Assembly: GCF_002099425.1 (NCBI RefSeq)
Contig: NW_018344126.1
Coordinates: forward strand, 2,184,001-2,248,000
Direction: 5' to 3'
DNA length: 64,000 bases
Origin: Phascolarctos cinereus
Taxonomy: Eukaryota > Chordata > Mammalia > Diprotodontia > Phascolarctidae
The notes under the pieces were generated by a model that was not told the origin of the DNA, ran no database searches, and saw only the letters and a list, made by a program, of their open reading frames with translations. A program made the position numbers and the translations under genes. Shown one piece after another: positions 45,556 through 57,549 of this stretch (position 1 is the stretch's first letter; each line of letters opens with the position of its first letter).

Positions 45556-46842
45556 TTGTAGTAGTGAATTAGAGCAATTTTTCATTTGACTATTGATCTT
45601 TGATTTCTTCTGAAAACTTCCCGTTTCTATCTTTGACCATTTATCAACAGATGAATGGCTCTTATTTTTAATAAATTTGACTCAGTTCCCTATATATTTG
45701 AGAAATGAGACTTTTATCAGAGAAACTTACTATAAAATTTTCTCCCCAATTTCCTATTTTCTTTCTACTTTTGGCTGCATTCGTTTTGTTTGTGCAGAAG
45801 CCTATTAAGTTCATGTAGTCAAAATTATATATTTTATTTCCTGTAATCCTCTCTATTTCTTGCTTGGTCATGAAATCTTCCCTTATTCATAGATCTGACA
45901 GGTATATTTTTCCATGCTTTCCTAATTTATTTAAAATATCACCCTTTTTGTCTAAATAACTTATCCATTTTGACCTTATCCTGGTAAACAATGTGAGTTT
46001 TTGATCTATGACCAGTTTCTGCCAAATCGCTTTCCAGTTTTTTTAGCAATTTTTATCATATAGTGGGTTCTTACCCCCAAAGCCTGGATCTTTGTTTGGG
46101 TTTATCAGACACTAGATTATTATGGTCATTTGCTACTGTGTATTGTGTACCTAATCTATTACACTGGTCCACCACTCTACTTCTTAGCCAGCACCAGATT
46201 GTTTTGATGATTATTATTTTGTAATATAGTTTGAAATTGGAAATTGCTAGGCCACCTTCTTTAACCTTTTTTTTCATTGATTCCCTTGATATCCTTGACC
46301 TTTTTGTAATTCCAGATGAATTTTGCTACACCTTTTTTCCAGCTCTATAAAATAACTCTTTTGTAGTTTGATTGGTTAAGGCATTAATAAGTAAATTAAC
46401 TTAAGTAGAACTGTCATTTTATTATATTGGCTTGGCCTAAGCATGAGCAATTAATAATTCTCCAACTGTTTAGATCTATATTTGTGTGAATAAGTGTTTT
46501 GCAATTGTACTTATATAATCTCTGATTTTGTCTTAGCAGATAGACTCCCAAGTATTTTATATTGTCTATAGTTATCTTAAATGGAACTTCTTTTTTTTCT
46601 CTCTTGCTGCTGCGTTTTGTTGGTATTATATAGAAATGCTGATGATTTATGTGGGGTTTTATGTCTTACAACTTTGCTGAAGTTGTTACATTTGTTTCAA
46701 CTGGTTTTTTTTGGTTGATTATTATTTTCTAAGTATACCATCATATCATCTGCAAAAAGTGACAGTTTTGTTTCCTCATTGCCTATTTTTTATTCCTTCA
46801 ATTTCTTTTTCTTGTGTTATTGTTATAGCTAGCAATTCTAGC

Positions 46843-46995
46843 GAGGTAGCTGGTGGCTTGGTGGACAGAGTGAGCCTGGAGTCGGGAAGACCTGAGCTCA
46901 AATCCAGCCTCAGATACTTCCTAGTTGTGTGACCCTGGGCAAGCCACTTAACCTCTGATGCCTGACAAAAAGATCCACTGAAGAAAGAAACAGCA
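46843..46995 (+). repeat. Mar-1-like SINE inside L1
   Basis: AGGTAGCTGGTGGCTTGGTG, GAGCCTGGAGTCGGGAAGAC, TGTGTGACCCTGGGCAAGCC, AACAGCAAACCACTCTT. The tail is shortened. Confidence 0.88.
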
Positions 46996-48049
46996 AACCA
47001 CTCTTATTTTATTCTGAAAATTCTTTTTGAGCTCTTCCAGGCATTTTTGTTGTGCTTGTGTTCAATTCACTTTTTTTTAAAAAAGGTTTTGCCTGTAGCT
47101 GGTTTTGACTTCCCTCTCTTCTTCTGAGTTTGTCCCTTGATCTTCCCTGTCACCACAGTACCTTTTTATGGTCAGGTTCTTTTTTTGTGGTTGTTGTTTG
47201 CTCATACCTCCCCTCCCCCCCATTCCTTGATTTGGAACTTTATGTCAACATTGGGCTCTGTTTCCAGTGTTGGAGGTGAAGGGGCACTGTCTCAAGCTTC
47301 AGGCTTTTTTGAACTATTTTCAGAGCTAACTGGCAGGGGGAGGCAATGTAAGTTTTTGGTGCTTCCAAGGTATTGTGATCTGTGGAGAGGGATGATCACT
47401 GCTCTCTTGGTCTGTTTTCTGGTCCTTACCCAGGAAGGGCTCCTGATCCCTTGGGATTTCAACTGTTACTGCCCCCTCAGAACTTATACTACCTCTTGAC
47501 TGAAAGTGCTCCTCTCTGCCCTTGAACCATGACCTAGAAGTGGGTATAGACAATGGAGTTGCTAAATAGTTGCCCCTCAGGGCTTCTACTCCCTCTTGAC
47601 CCAAAGCATTCCTCCATGCCTTTGAGCTCTGACCCAGAAGTGGGTATAGGCAATGGAGTCGCCAAACAGCGTCTGGCCCTGTGTCAGGTGCTAGCACAGG
47701 GGTCTCTTGTAGAATCTTTCTGACCAGTTGCCAGGTCCCCTTACTCCCTCAGGCTTGGGAGCTTCACAAGCTGCTGCTGCTGGTCACCACCACTGGTATT
47801 TCCTCCACATGGGCTCCAGGCCAGCCTCCACAACTCTGTCACAGGTCTCTCTTCCCAAACTCCTAAGTTGTTCTGGGCTGGAAGAACGTCTCACTCTGCC
47901 TTTTTACTGGCCCTACCACTCCAGGTTTCTATTTGAGGCACTATTTTACAGTTGTTTGGAGGATGTTGGTAGGACGCAGTTGAGAGCTTTCTTTACTTTG
48001 CCATCTTGGTTCCAACTGCCAGAAGACTCCTGTATAGTCTATTGATTAA

Positions 48050-48270
48050 GAAAGGATCACAGGATGATGGGATCACAGAACTGGAGCTGAAAGGGGTCTT
48101 TGAGGCCATGTAGTCTAATCCACTTCATTTGACAGATAAGGAAACTGAAGCCCAAGGAGGTCTGATGATCTGCCCAAAGTCACACAAGGAGTGTCAAAGG
48201 AATAATACAAATCCAAGTCCTCTTGACTCTAGTGCCCAATGTGCCCTTTAACTGACAGTACTGTACTAAC
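48050..48270 (+). repeat. MIR3/Ther-2-like SINE, near full length
   Basis: GATCACAGAACTGGAGCTGA, TTTGACAGATAAGGAAACTG, CTGATGATCTGCCCAAAGTC, TCTAGTGCCCAATGTGCC. Confidence 0.85.
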
Positions 48271-48284
48271 ACTGATAACGGTAC

Positions 48285-48600
48285 TGACCCAAATTTTGTT
48301 GTCTCTTTCTTAGTGCTGGTTTTATTTACATTGTTGCAATAATTGTGTATGTTGTTCTGTTGACTTAGCTTTATTTTTAAATCTTCATAGAAATCTTGCC
48401 ATGTTTTAACTTTTTCAGGCTTGTCATTTAATCATGGCATATAATTCTATAACATAAATATATCATAGTTATCCAGCTATTTCCCAGTCTTTGGGAGCAT
48501 ATTTTATATCCAGATCTTTGTTATCACAGGTAATGCTGCTACAAATATTTTTGCACACAATAACCTTCTTGGAGTTTGAGTCCCACTAATGGTACACTGA
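48285..48600 (-). repeat. L1 LINE 3' segment
   Basis: ATAGAAATCTTGCCATGTTT, GCTATTTCCCAGTCTTTGGG, TATCACAGGTAATGCTGCTA. Confidence 0.7.
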
Positions 48601-48716
48601 TAAATTGGTGCATGTTCAGAGACAGATGACTGGCATAATGAGGGATCATGAGGCCGTGCCAAAAACGAAGTTCAGTTAAAGGAATCAGGGTTGTTATGTT
48701 CAAAGAATAGAAGACT
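48600..48716 (+). repeat. CR1/L3 LINE, left part (split by RTE)
   Basis: CAGAGACAGATGACTGGCAT, AAGTTCAGTTAAAGGAATCA and CAAAGAATAGAAGACTGG fit the CR1/L3 3' region just before the point where it continues at about 49530. Confidence 0.75.
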
Positions 48717-49530
48717 GGGGCAGCAACAGGGTACAGCAAGAACACAGCTGTCTGTCAGGGAGATCCACACAGATTATGAAGTTGATGCATGTGTTGCTAG
48801 AGCTAGCTCAGCATATAGAAGGCTCAAAAAGAAAGTGTGGGAGAGAAGAGTTATTAGGCTGCATACCAAACTGAAAGTTTACAGAGCTATTGTGCTGACT
48901 TCATTGTTCTGGGCTTGTGAGACCCGGACAGACTACCAGCACCATGCCACAAAGTCGAACCACTTACATTTGAATTGTCTTAGGAAGACTGAAGATTACC
49001 TGGCAAGATAAGGTACTAGACAATGAGGCTATCTTTCAAGTTGAACTGCCAAGCAATCAAACTCTATTGAAGAGAGTCAACTCTGATGGACTTGCCACAT
49101 AGCCTGAATGCCAAATGTATATTTCCCTAAAAGATTATTTTACTGAGAACTTGTACCAAGCAAGCATTCACATGGAGGTCAGAAGACATGATATAAAGAC
49201 ACTCTCAAGGTCTCTCTGAAGAACTTTAGTACTGATTGTGAGACAAGGGAGATGCTGGCACAGGATCACCTACCCAGCATGGCATGGCCACATCAAAGAA
49301 GGCACTGTGCTCTATGAGCAAAGCAGAACTGCAATAGCACAACGGAAGCATCAGATACACAAAACTAGAGCCATCTCCATCCCAAATGTTCAAATAGACT
49401 ATTTATGCCTGACCCGGGTAGAGCCTTCCAACCTCATATCGGACTGATGAGACACTGTTGAACACACTGTACCTTGACCTCAATATCATGATGTTACTGG
49501 TCTTCTACAAGTATGAAAGATAAACAACGT
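48717..49530 (+). repeat. RTE-type LINE, RT C-terminus to 3' end
   Basis: Encodes an RTE/Bov-B-type C-terminus at about 48770-48985 (ASSAYRRLKKKVWERR, then HTKLKVYRAIVLTSLFWACE and HLNCLRKTEDY) and ends in the RTE-like tail ATCATGATGTTACTGGTCTT, GAAAGATAAACAAC. Several frame breaks are present. RTE elements are the likely source of the machinery for the Mar-1-like SINE tails. Confidence 0.88.
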
Positions 49531-49815
49531 GTTGAAGAGCTGTCACATGGAAGAGGGATTGGACATGGTTTTCTTGGACTCAGAAGTCAGACCTATCACT
49601 ACCAGATGGAAATTGCGGAAAGGCAACTCTTCTAGGCCCAATATAAAGAAAAACTTCATAAGAGTTAGAGTCCACCATTCCACCATTCCATTCCATAGTA
49701 GAATGGGTTGCCTCAAGAGATAATGGATTCCCTTTCAAGCAAGGGCTAAATGTAATCACTTGTCAGTGATGCTAGAGAGAAGATTTCTGTTCAGGTATAG
49801 GTTAAGCTAGGTGGT
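49531..49815 (+). repeat. CR1/L3 LINE, right part to 3' end
   Basis: GAAGAGCTGTCACATGGAAG, AATGGGTTGCCTCAAGAGAT, TTTCTGTTCAGGTATAGGTT, AAGCTAGGTGGTCTC: the canonical CR1/L3 3' end. Confidence 0.88.
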
Positions 49816-49827
49816 CTCAAAAATACC

Positions 49828-50445
49828 TTTTTTAAAAAAAATTCAATTTTATTTTATTTTCAGTTCTTTAATTCTCTTCTTCCCTTGTTCCTCTTCCCCT
49901 CCCCCATCCATTGAGAAGGCGAGAAAAACAAAATCCATAACAAATACGTATAGTCATGTAAAACAAATGCCCACATTAGCCATGTCCAAATAAAGGAAGA
50001 AAAGAAAGCATAATTCACTCTGAGTCCATCAGCTCTCTATCTGGAGGTGGACATTTTTCATTGAGTCCTTAGGAACTGTGGTTGGTCATTATATCAATCG
50101 GAATTCCTAAGTCTTTCAAAACTGATTATCTTTACAATATTGTTATAATTATATAAAATGTTCTCCTGGCTCTATTCAGTTCACTTTGCAACAATTCATA
50201 CAAGTTTTCTCAGGCTACAAGCATATGTTTTTGCACATATGGGTCCTTTTTCTCTTCCTTTGACCTTTCTGGGGTATAGACTTAGGAGTTGTATCACTAG
50301 GTAAAAAGGTATGTACAGTTTAACACCGTTTGGGCATAGTTCCAAGTTTCTTTCTGGAATGACTGGACCAGTTAGCACCTTCAGTATTCATCATTCTCCT
50401 TTTTGTCAACTTAGCCCATCTTATGGGTGTGAGGTGGTAACTGAG
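49828..50445 (-). repeat. L1 LINE 3' segment
   Basis: CTATCTGGAGGTGGACATTT, GTTCTCCTGGCTCTATTCAG, ACCTTTCTGGGGTATAGACT, CATCTTATGGGTGTGAGGTG. Confidence 0.85.
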
Positions 50446-50554
50446 TAACTCTGAGCTTACATATTTCCTACCCATTTCAATTACTGCATCTTTTTCCTAC
50501 TCACTTATGCAAAAAGAAGTATGTTAGATAGCTCCTGCTTCACATCCCCTCCTA

Positions 50555-51620
50555 ACCCTTCAAATTACAACTTTTTCAGTTGGTAGGGGCTTTGATGGCC
50601 AGCTACTCTAACACATACCCTAAAAGAAATCTTTATACCTAGAAAGTACTCATCCAGTCTCTGCTTGAAGACCTCCAAGGAGGAGGAACCTCTCACCTTT
50701 TGAGGCAGCTCACTCCATTTCTGGATAGCTCTAATTGTCAGGAAGCCTTTCCAGAAATAAAGCTTAAATTTACGTCTTTTACATCATCTGCTCATGATCT
50801 TGGTTTGGTCCCCAGGGTTCAAGCAGAACAAATCAAATTCTTCTGGCACATGACAATTTACCAAATATGTGAAGGCAGCTATTTTGTATCCCTCCAGCTT
50901 AAGTATCTCCAGTTCTTCCAACCAATCTTCATATGATATGGACTTGCACCATCTCAGTCAACATCTTCGGCTGTTTTCTAGCTTATCATTGTCTTTACTA
51001 AACTGTGGTGCACAGAACTGAACATAATCCTCCTGCTGCAGTCTGACCAGGACAGAGGAAAAGGGACTATTGCCTCTTTATTTCTGAAGGCTACACTCTT
51101 CTCATGAAGTCGAAGACTACATCAGCTCTTGTGGTTCTGGCATTACACTGCTGTCTCATTCATATCAAGCTTGCAGTGCATTAAGACCCCCAGATGTTTT
51201 CCAGACAAACTTCTGACCATGTCTCCTCTATCTTGTACATGGGTTTGAAAAATCATATTTAAGACTTTACATTTATTCTTATTAAACGTCATCTTACCAG
51301 CTTCAGCCCAGTGCTCCAGTCTGTCAAAATTCTTTTGAAGCCTGACTGTCAGCCAGTCCATTAGCGGCTGCTCCTAGCTTCATGTCATCTGCAGCTGTGG
51401 ATGGTTTCATTCTTAAAACAGAGTCTAGATATTAATTTTAATTGCTATTCCTAATGACAGAACTAAAGGGACCTGGCCTAGTTTTATAATATACTGAGAT
51501 CTCTTCACATTGTAATCTCTCCTCCTATCATTCTTGCAAATTCTTTTCTCCAGGTTGAATGTTAAACATGTATTTTTTCATACAATAAAAAGACATGTCA
51601 ACTTTATCACTCTCTTGGGA
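50555..51620 (-). repeat. CR1/L3 LINE 3' third
   Basis: On the plus strand it runs from the 3' end (CTGCTTGAAGACCTCCAAGG, AATTGTCAGGAAGCCTTTCC) to the RT C-terminus. The minus-strand frame at 51143-51361 reads NFDRLEHWAEAGKMTFNKNK, then CKVLNM and SGKHLGVL, the CR1-type thumb region. The longest CR1 piece in the window. Confidence 0.85.
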
Positions 51621-51701
51621 TAAAGCCCAAGAATTAAAAGGGTTAGAGCCAACAGGTACTTGCTTAGTTACTCTGCATTAGCCACAGCACAAAAATAGAA
51701 T

Positions 51702-51846
51702 TCTTTTTTTTGGTTAGGCAATAGGGTTAAATGACTTGCCCAGGGTCACACAGCTAGTAAGTGTTAAGTGTCTGAGGCCACATTTGAACTCAGGTCCTCC
51801 TGAATCCAGGGCTGGTACTCTATCCACTGCGCCACTTAGCTGCCCC
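51702..51846 (-). repeat. tRNA-derived CORE-SINE with target-site duplication
   Basis: GGCAATAGGGTTAAATGACT, TTTGAACTCAGGTCCTCCTG, CACTGCGCCACTTAGCTGCC. CACAAAAATAGAATTC and CACAAAAGCAGAATTC flank it. Confidence 0.95.
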
Positions 51847-52089
51847 CACAAAAGCAGAATTCTAACCTAAATCACAGCACACTAATGCTATAAAGGACCT
51901 TGAATAGTCTAACTCTTCCCCTCATAGACAATGCCAGACTGACAAAAAATGCTCCTACATTTTAAAGATCTCCATCAAAGCAGATTCTATAGCAGTCTTT
52001 GGTCAACCATTCCAGGCTCCAACAATTCTCCCATGTATTTCTTTTCTTAGATTCATAAGGTAAATTCCTCAGGAGTCAGCTTTACTTCA

Positions 52090-52230
52090 TTTCCTCTCTA
52101 GTTTTCTGCAAAATGGGGATATGTGAGGTACCTACCTCACACAGTTGCTGTTAAGCTCAAACGAGATAATGTATATAAAACACTTTCCAAACTTTAAAGC
52201 TCTATATAAATGTCAGCAATGAATGAAGGG
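52090..52230 (+). repeat. MIR SINE, 3' half
   Basis: TCTGCAAAATGGGGATATGT, GAGGTACCTACCTCACACAG, ACGAGATAATGTATATAAAA, TATAAATGTCAGC. Confidence 0.75.
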
Positions 52231-52643
52231 CATAAGCTAGTCATAATAATACTTCATATGGTTTGAGGTCTCAAAAATTTCCCCAAAGTTTTCCCTTTTA
52301 TGAGCTGATTTATCTCAATTCCTTTATCCTTTTTTTCATGAACTATTTTGTCATTCTTTTAATCAACTTTGTGGCCAACTTCTGAATCCTAAGTCCTAAA
52401 AGGATATACAATGTGATACTGGAAATTTTCTTTTAGGTATAGCTAGGCTGAAGGAGAAAAAAAATCTTTTGTTGAAAAGACTCTAGGACGATGCAAGTAA
52501 GCAATGTAAAATCATAGATTTCTTTTAAAAATGTTTTTAGTCATTTTTATTTGTGATAAAATTAGAATAAGAAAAAGGGTACAAGCCATTCACTACTTAA
52601 TGGCAAACTAAATATAAAATATGAACCTGGATGAAAGTATTCT

Positions 52644-52791
52644 TTATTTTTTTTAAGGCAATTGGGGTTAAGTGACTTGCCCAGGGTAACACAGCTAGTA
52701 AGTGTCAAGTGTTTGGTCTGAGGCTGCATCTGAACTCAGGTCCTCCTGACTTCAGGGCCGATGCTCTAACCACTATGCCACCTAGCTGCCC
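52644..52791 (-). repeat. tRNA-derived CORE-SINE with 15-bp target-site duplication
   Basis: T-rich tail, GGCAATTGGGGTTAAGTGAC, CTGAACTCAGGTCCTCCTGA, GCCACCTAGCTGCCCC. TGAAAGTATTCTTTA is repeated on both sides. Confidence 0.96.
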
Positions 52792-52809
52792 CTGAAAGTA
52801 TTCTTTATA

Positions 52810-52968
52810 ATGATCCTAGAATCCTATGATGTGGTAGGTAGAAGAGACCTTAGAGATCATTTACATTGAATCTAAAATCATAATTTGACAAATGAGGAAA
52901 CAGAGACTCAGAAGATTTCAGTCAAGTTAGTGGCAGAAATGGAACTAGAACTTACCTCTTTTAATTTT
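52810..52968 (+). repeat. MIR3/Ther-2-like SINE
   Basis: GTAGAAGAGACCTTAGAGAT, TTTGACAAATGAGGAAACAG, TGGCAGAAATGGAACTAGAA. Confidence 0.75.
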
Positions 52969-52972
52969 CAGG

Positions 52973-53400
52973 TTGTTTTTTTTTTTATTGTGAACCTAAG
53001 AATCATCAAACATTTCAATATGTTTCTCAAAAGAGAAAAAGGATGTATATGAAATTATGATCTTCTGCTTAATTTTTTAAAAAGTGTATATTATCAATGT
53101 ATTAACAAAACTGCCCCACTTATATCCCCTTCTCAACTTTTTTGTTTTGTTCTGTTTTTTCTTGTCTCATTGCTAAAGTTAGTACCTCTAGCACTGTATC
53201 AAATTAGTGGTAACAACTTTTTGGTAGATGTATATGTAGTTCCAGTCTGACTCCCAAATATTTTACACATTCTTTAGTTATCTTGAATAGAACATCTCTC
53301 TTTCTGTTGGGTTTTACAGATAATATGTAGAAACACTGATGATTTATGTAGATTTCTTTTACATCTTGAAATTTTTTTGACATTGTTAACTATTTCAATT
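52973..53400 (-). repeat. L1 LINE fragment
   Basis: A T run, an L1 3' stretch, then a piece of ORF2 (TTGCTAAAGTTAGTACCTCT, ACTGATGATTTATGTAGATT), similar to 55190-55275. A deleted L1 copy abutting the next one. Confidence 0.7.
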
Positions 53401-56400
53401 AATCTTTTCCTTTTAAACATTTATTTTTAGTTTTCAACATCCACTTTTATAAGATTTTGAGTTTAAGGGGCAGCTAGGTGGTGCAGTAGATAGAGCACCA
53501 GTTCCGGACTTAGGAGGACCTGAATTCAAATCCGGTCTCTGATACTTGACACTTACTGGCTGCGTGACCCTGAGCAAGTCAGTAACCCCACTGCCTAGCA
53601 AAGAACAAGAAAAAGTTTTAAAAAAAGGTTTTGGGTTTTAAATTTTCTTCCCCTCACCCCCCCCAAAGACAGCATGCAATCTGATATGTACAATCATATT
53701 AAACATATTTCCACATAGGTCATGTTGTAAAGAAGAATTACAACCAATGGGAAAACCCTGAGAAAGAAAAAAAAACAGAACAACAAAAAAAAAGAAAAAA
53801 ACAGTATGCTTTGATCTGCATTCATACTCCATGGTTCTTTCCCTGGATGTGGACAGAATTTTCCATCATAATTCTTTTTGGAATTGTCTTAGATCACTGC
53901 ATTGCTGAGAAGAGCTGAGTCTATCAAAGTTGGTCATTGCACAATGTGGCTCTTGTGTACAATGTTTTTCTAATTCTGCTCATTTCACTCAGCATCAGTT
54001 CATGCAAGTCTTTCCAGGTTTTTCTGAAGTCTGCCTGTTCATCATTTCTTATAGCACAATAATATTCCATTACATTCACATATCACAATTTGTTCAGCCA
54101 TTCCCCAATTGACGGGCATCCCCTCAATTTCCAATTCTTGGCCACTACAAAAAGAGCTACTATAAATATTCTCGTACATGTACCTACATGTACATTTGCA
54201 TAATCTCTTTGGGATACAGACTTAGAAGTAGTATTGCTGGGTCAAAGGCTATGCACATTTTTAGAGCCTTTTGTACACAGTTCCAAATTGCTCTCCAGAA
54301 TGGTTGGATCAGTTCACAACTCCACCAACAATGCCTTAGTGTTCCAATTTTCCCACATCTTCTTCCAACATTTATCATTTTCTTGTTTTGTCATGTTAGC
54401 CAATCTGATAGGTGTGATGTGGTACCTCAGAGTTGTTTTAATTTTCATTTCACTAATCAATAGTGGTTTAGAGCATTTTTTCATATGACTATAGAAGGCT
54501 TTAATTTCTTCATCTGAAAACTGCCTTTTCATATCATTTGACCATTTATCAATTGGGGAATGACTTGTATTTTTATAAATTTGACTCAGTTCTCTACATA
54601 TTTTGGAAATGAGACCTTTATCAGAGACATTGGCTGTAAAAATTGTTTCTCACCTTTCTGCCTTCCTTCTAATCTTGGTTGCATTGGCTTTGTTTGTGCA
54701 AAAGCTTTTGGATTTCATGTAATCAAAATTATCCATTTTGCATTTCATAATGTTCTCTATTTCTTGTTTGGTTATAAATTCTTCTCTTCTCCATAGATCT
54801 GACAAGGTAAACTATTCCTTGCTCTCCTAATTTGTTTACAGTATCACTGTTTATGTCTAAATCATGTACCCATTTTGACTTTATCTTGGTATACAGTACA
54901 AGATTTTGGTCTATGACTAATTTCTGCCATACTTTTTTTCCAGTTTTCCCAGCAGTTTTTGTAAAATAATGATTTTTTATCCCAGAAGCTGGAGTCTTTG
55001 GGTTTATCAAAAAGTAGATTACTATAGTCATTGATTGCTGTGTCTTGTGTACCTAACCTATTCCACTGATCTAGTACTCTATTTCTTAGTACTAAGTAGC
55101 TTTGATGATTGTCAATTAATCTTCATTTTTTTTTCATTCTCAAAAGTAACCATCAGATTATCTGCAAAAACTGATGGTTTTGTTTCTTCTTTGCCTATAT
55201 TTATTCCCTCAATCTCCTTTTCTTGTTTTATTGCTAAAGTTAGTATCTCTAGCACTATATCAAATTAGTGGTAACAACAGACATTCTTTTTTTTACCCTT
55301 GGATCTTATTATAAAGGCTTCTACTCTTTCTCCATTACATCAACAATAGCTTTCGTTTTAAAATAGATATTACCATATTAAGGGATGGTCTATTTACCTC
55401 TATACTTTCTAGTGTTTTTAAGAGAAGTGTTGGATTCTGTCAAAAGCTTTCATCACCTACTCACATAATCATGTTTTTTTTTATGTTTTTATTACTAAAA
55501 GTCTATCATCTATTTATAGTTTTCTTTATATTGATCTAACTCTGCATTACTGGTATAAATCCAACCTGGTATATCATCTTTTTTAAATATACTGTCATAG
55601 CTTCTTTGCTAATATTTTATTTAATATTTTTGTGTCAACGTTCTTTAGGCAGATTGGTCTACAATTTTCTTTCTTTGTTTCATCTCTCCTTGGTTTAGGT
55701 ATCAATATCACATTAATATCACTGCAAGAGTTTGGAAGCATGCCTTATTTTCCTACTTTTACAAACAGTTTATATAACAATGGAATTAGTTTTTGAATGT
55801 CTGATAGAATTCATCTACAAATTCATCTGGTCCTGGGGACTTTTTTCTTTATGAATTGCTCAATCAGCTCTTTTCCCCCTGAAACTGGGTTATTTAAATA
55901 GTCTACTTCTTTTGTTGATCTGAGTATTTTTCATTTTTCTAAGCATTCATCCATTTCTTCTAAGTTACCAGTTTTATTAGCAATCAATTGGGCAATATGG
56001 TTTCAGATAACTTCCTTTATTTCCTCTTCAGTTGTTGTGAATTCTTTTTATTTGATTTTTCTTTTTCTCTTTTTTAATTAGACTAAGTAATTGTTTATCC
56101 ATTTCATTAGTTTTTTAAAGCTCTTGGTTTTTGTTATTAATTTTTTTCCTTTCATTTTTGTTAATCTTTTCTTTGAGTTTCAGAATTTCCAATTTGGTGC
56201 TTAATTAGAGTTTTTGATGTGTTGCTTTTCTATTTTTTTTTAAAGTTACATGCCCAATTCATTGATCTGTTCTGTCTCTCTTCTGTTGATCAAAGCGTTT
56301 GGAGATATAAAATTTCCCCTAAGGACCGCATTAGCTGTATCCTAAAAGTTCTGGTTTATTGTCCTAATGTTATTATATCTTTGATGAAGTTTTCCATTGT

Positions 56401-56585
56401 TTCTATGATTTGTTCTTTGACACATCAGTTCTTTAGAATTAAGTTAGTTTCAAATTAATTTTTAATCCTTTCTTCAAAGGCTCTTTATTGAATATATATG
56501 TTTTGCATTGAAGTTAGCAAAGAAGACGTTTAATATTTCTGCTTTGAGAAATTTGTGAGATTTTTATGCCCAATACAGAGTTGAT
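53401..56585 (-). repeat. L1 LINE, 3' half (~3 kb)
   Basis: 3' UTR at 53401-54180, then ORF2 C-terminus in minus-strand frames: KIGTLRHCWWSCELIQPFWR at about 54290-54350, and KVWQKLVIDQNLVLYTKIKS at about 54880-54940, continuing into the RT core to about 56460. Many frame breaks. Interrupted by a SINE at 53467. The longest contiguous L1 here; no 5' end. Confidence 0.9.
53467..53622 (+). repeat. tRNA-derived CORE-SINE inside L1
   Basis: GGGGCAGCTAGGTGGTGCAG, GACTTAGGAGGACCTGAATT, GGCTGCGTGACCCTGAGCAA. TTTTGAGTTT and TTTTGGGTTT flank it as a diverged duplication. Confidence 0.93.
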
Positions 56586-56589
56586 TTTT

Positions 56590-56795
56590 GTAAACTTTTG
56601 TATTAAAAAATATATTATTATATTTTCTTTCCTCTCCCTCATCTCTATCACTACCTAATATATCCCTTCCAAGTCATCCTCTATAACAGAAAAGTACAGT
56701 CAAACAAAACATACTGACACATAGCCCATGCTGCTCTTCTAGTCCATCACCTCTTTACCAAGAGATAGGAGGTACACTTCACCATCACTTTAGTT
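56590..56795 (-). repeat. L1 3'-UTR fragment
   Basis: AAAATATATTATTATATTTT, TACAGTCAAACAAAACATAC, GCTGCTCTTCTAGTCCATCA. Confidence 0.6.
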
Positions 56796-56859
56796 TCTGA
56801 TTTTCTGTCACTGCAGACAGTCTCTAGTCCTCTTGCCTTAGGCCTAAAAGCATGAATGT

Positions 56860-56980
56860 GTAAATTTAGCAAGCTCCTTGAGAGAAGGGAGTATCTAGTT
56901 TTTGTCTTTGTAGTCTCAGTGCCTCAGAATGTGCCTTGCACATATTACACACTTATTAAATGCTTACGGAATTTAATTCT
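56860..56980 (+). repeat. L2 LINE 3' tip
   Basis: GCAAGCTCCTTGAGAGAAGG, AGTGCCTCAGAATGTGCCTT, ACTTATTAAATGCTTACGGA. Confidence 0.85.
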
Positions 56981-57314
56981 ATATCCCATCCTGTCACAAA
57001 TAGTAGATCTCCTCCCTCCTAGCTATTCCTTAACCAAAGGAAAAGAAGGAGTACTTTTAGGCATCTGATGAGTATATCCATGTGGTAGATTCCCATGTTG
57101 GAAATTCTAATTTTCAAACGTTATTAATTTCTTAAAAAGCATAAAAAGGCTAATTTCTTTTTTTTTTTTAAAGCATAAATGGCCCAAGAAGTTGTTTGTT
57201 ATTTAGCCCTGGGATTCTCTTTTCCATAGGACAAACACTGTCTTGTAAGTTGTAATTGCGAAGAATGCTTCTAGACCCTGACGAAGCCAATGGAACATGC
57301 CTGACAGAGTGAGG

Positions 57315-57548
57315 TAGAGTAGAAAAGCATTGTATTAGAAGTCAGGAAACCTGAGTTCAAGTCTTGCTACTGCCACCAAGTAGCCATGTGACTATGGGCG
57401 AAACACTCAATCTCTCTACGACTGTTTCTTCATTTGCCAAATGGAGATAATAATGCTCATCATCTCAACTTCACATCATCACAAAAATTAAGTGAAAAAA
57501 ACTAAATGAAATAATAGACACGAAAATACTTTGGAATAATACTGGCCA
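57315..57548 (+). repeat. MIR SINE, full length
   Basis: AGTAGAAAAGCATTGTATTA, TCAGGAAACCTGAGTTCAAG, ATGTGACTATGGGCGAAACA, GTTTCTTCATTTGCCAAATG. Confidence 0.85.
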
Positions 57549-57549
57549 T

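Larger units (their letters stand above)
44465..48020 (-). repeat. L1 LINE, 3' end to 5' end, internally deleted
   Basis: In plus coordinates: 3' UTR at 44465-45280 (GGAGGTGGATACTATCTTTC, AAATTGCTCTCCAGAATGTT), then ORF2 C-terminal parts on the minus strand (GGLAISNFKLYYKIIIIKT at about 46200-46265), more ORF2, a 5' region at 47000-48000, and the 5' start at 48018 (GGCAGTTGGAACCAAGATGG on the minus strand). The full family is about 6 kb or more, so roughly half is missing. It is broken by an L1-type insertion at 45283 and a SINE at 46843. Confidence 0.85.

Noticed and set aside
47326-47697. 123-codon frame, and the plus-strand frames beside it
   Set aside because: They lie in the L1 5' region, and are shadows of a decayed LINE.
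48691-49011. 106-codon frame as a host reverse transcriptase-like gene
   Set aside because: It is the RTE LINE C-terminus, broken shortly after.
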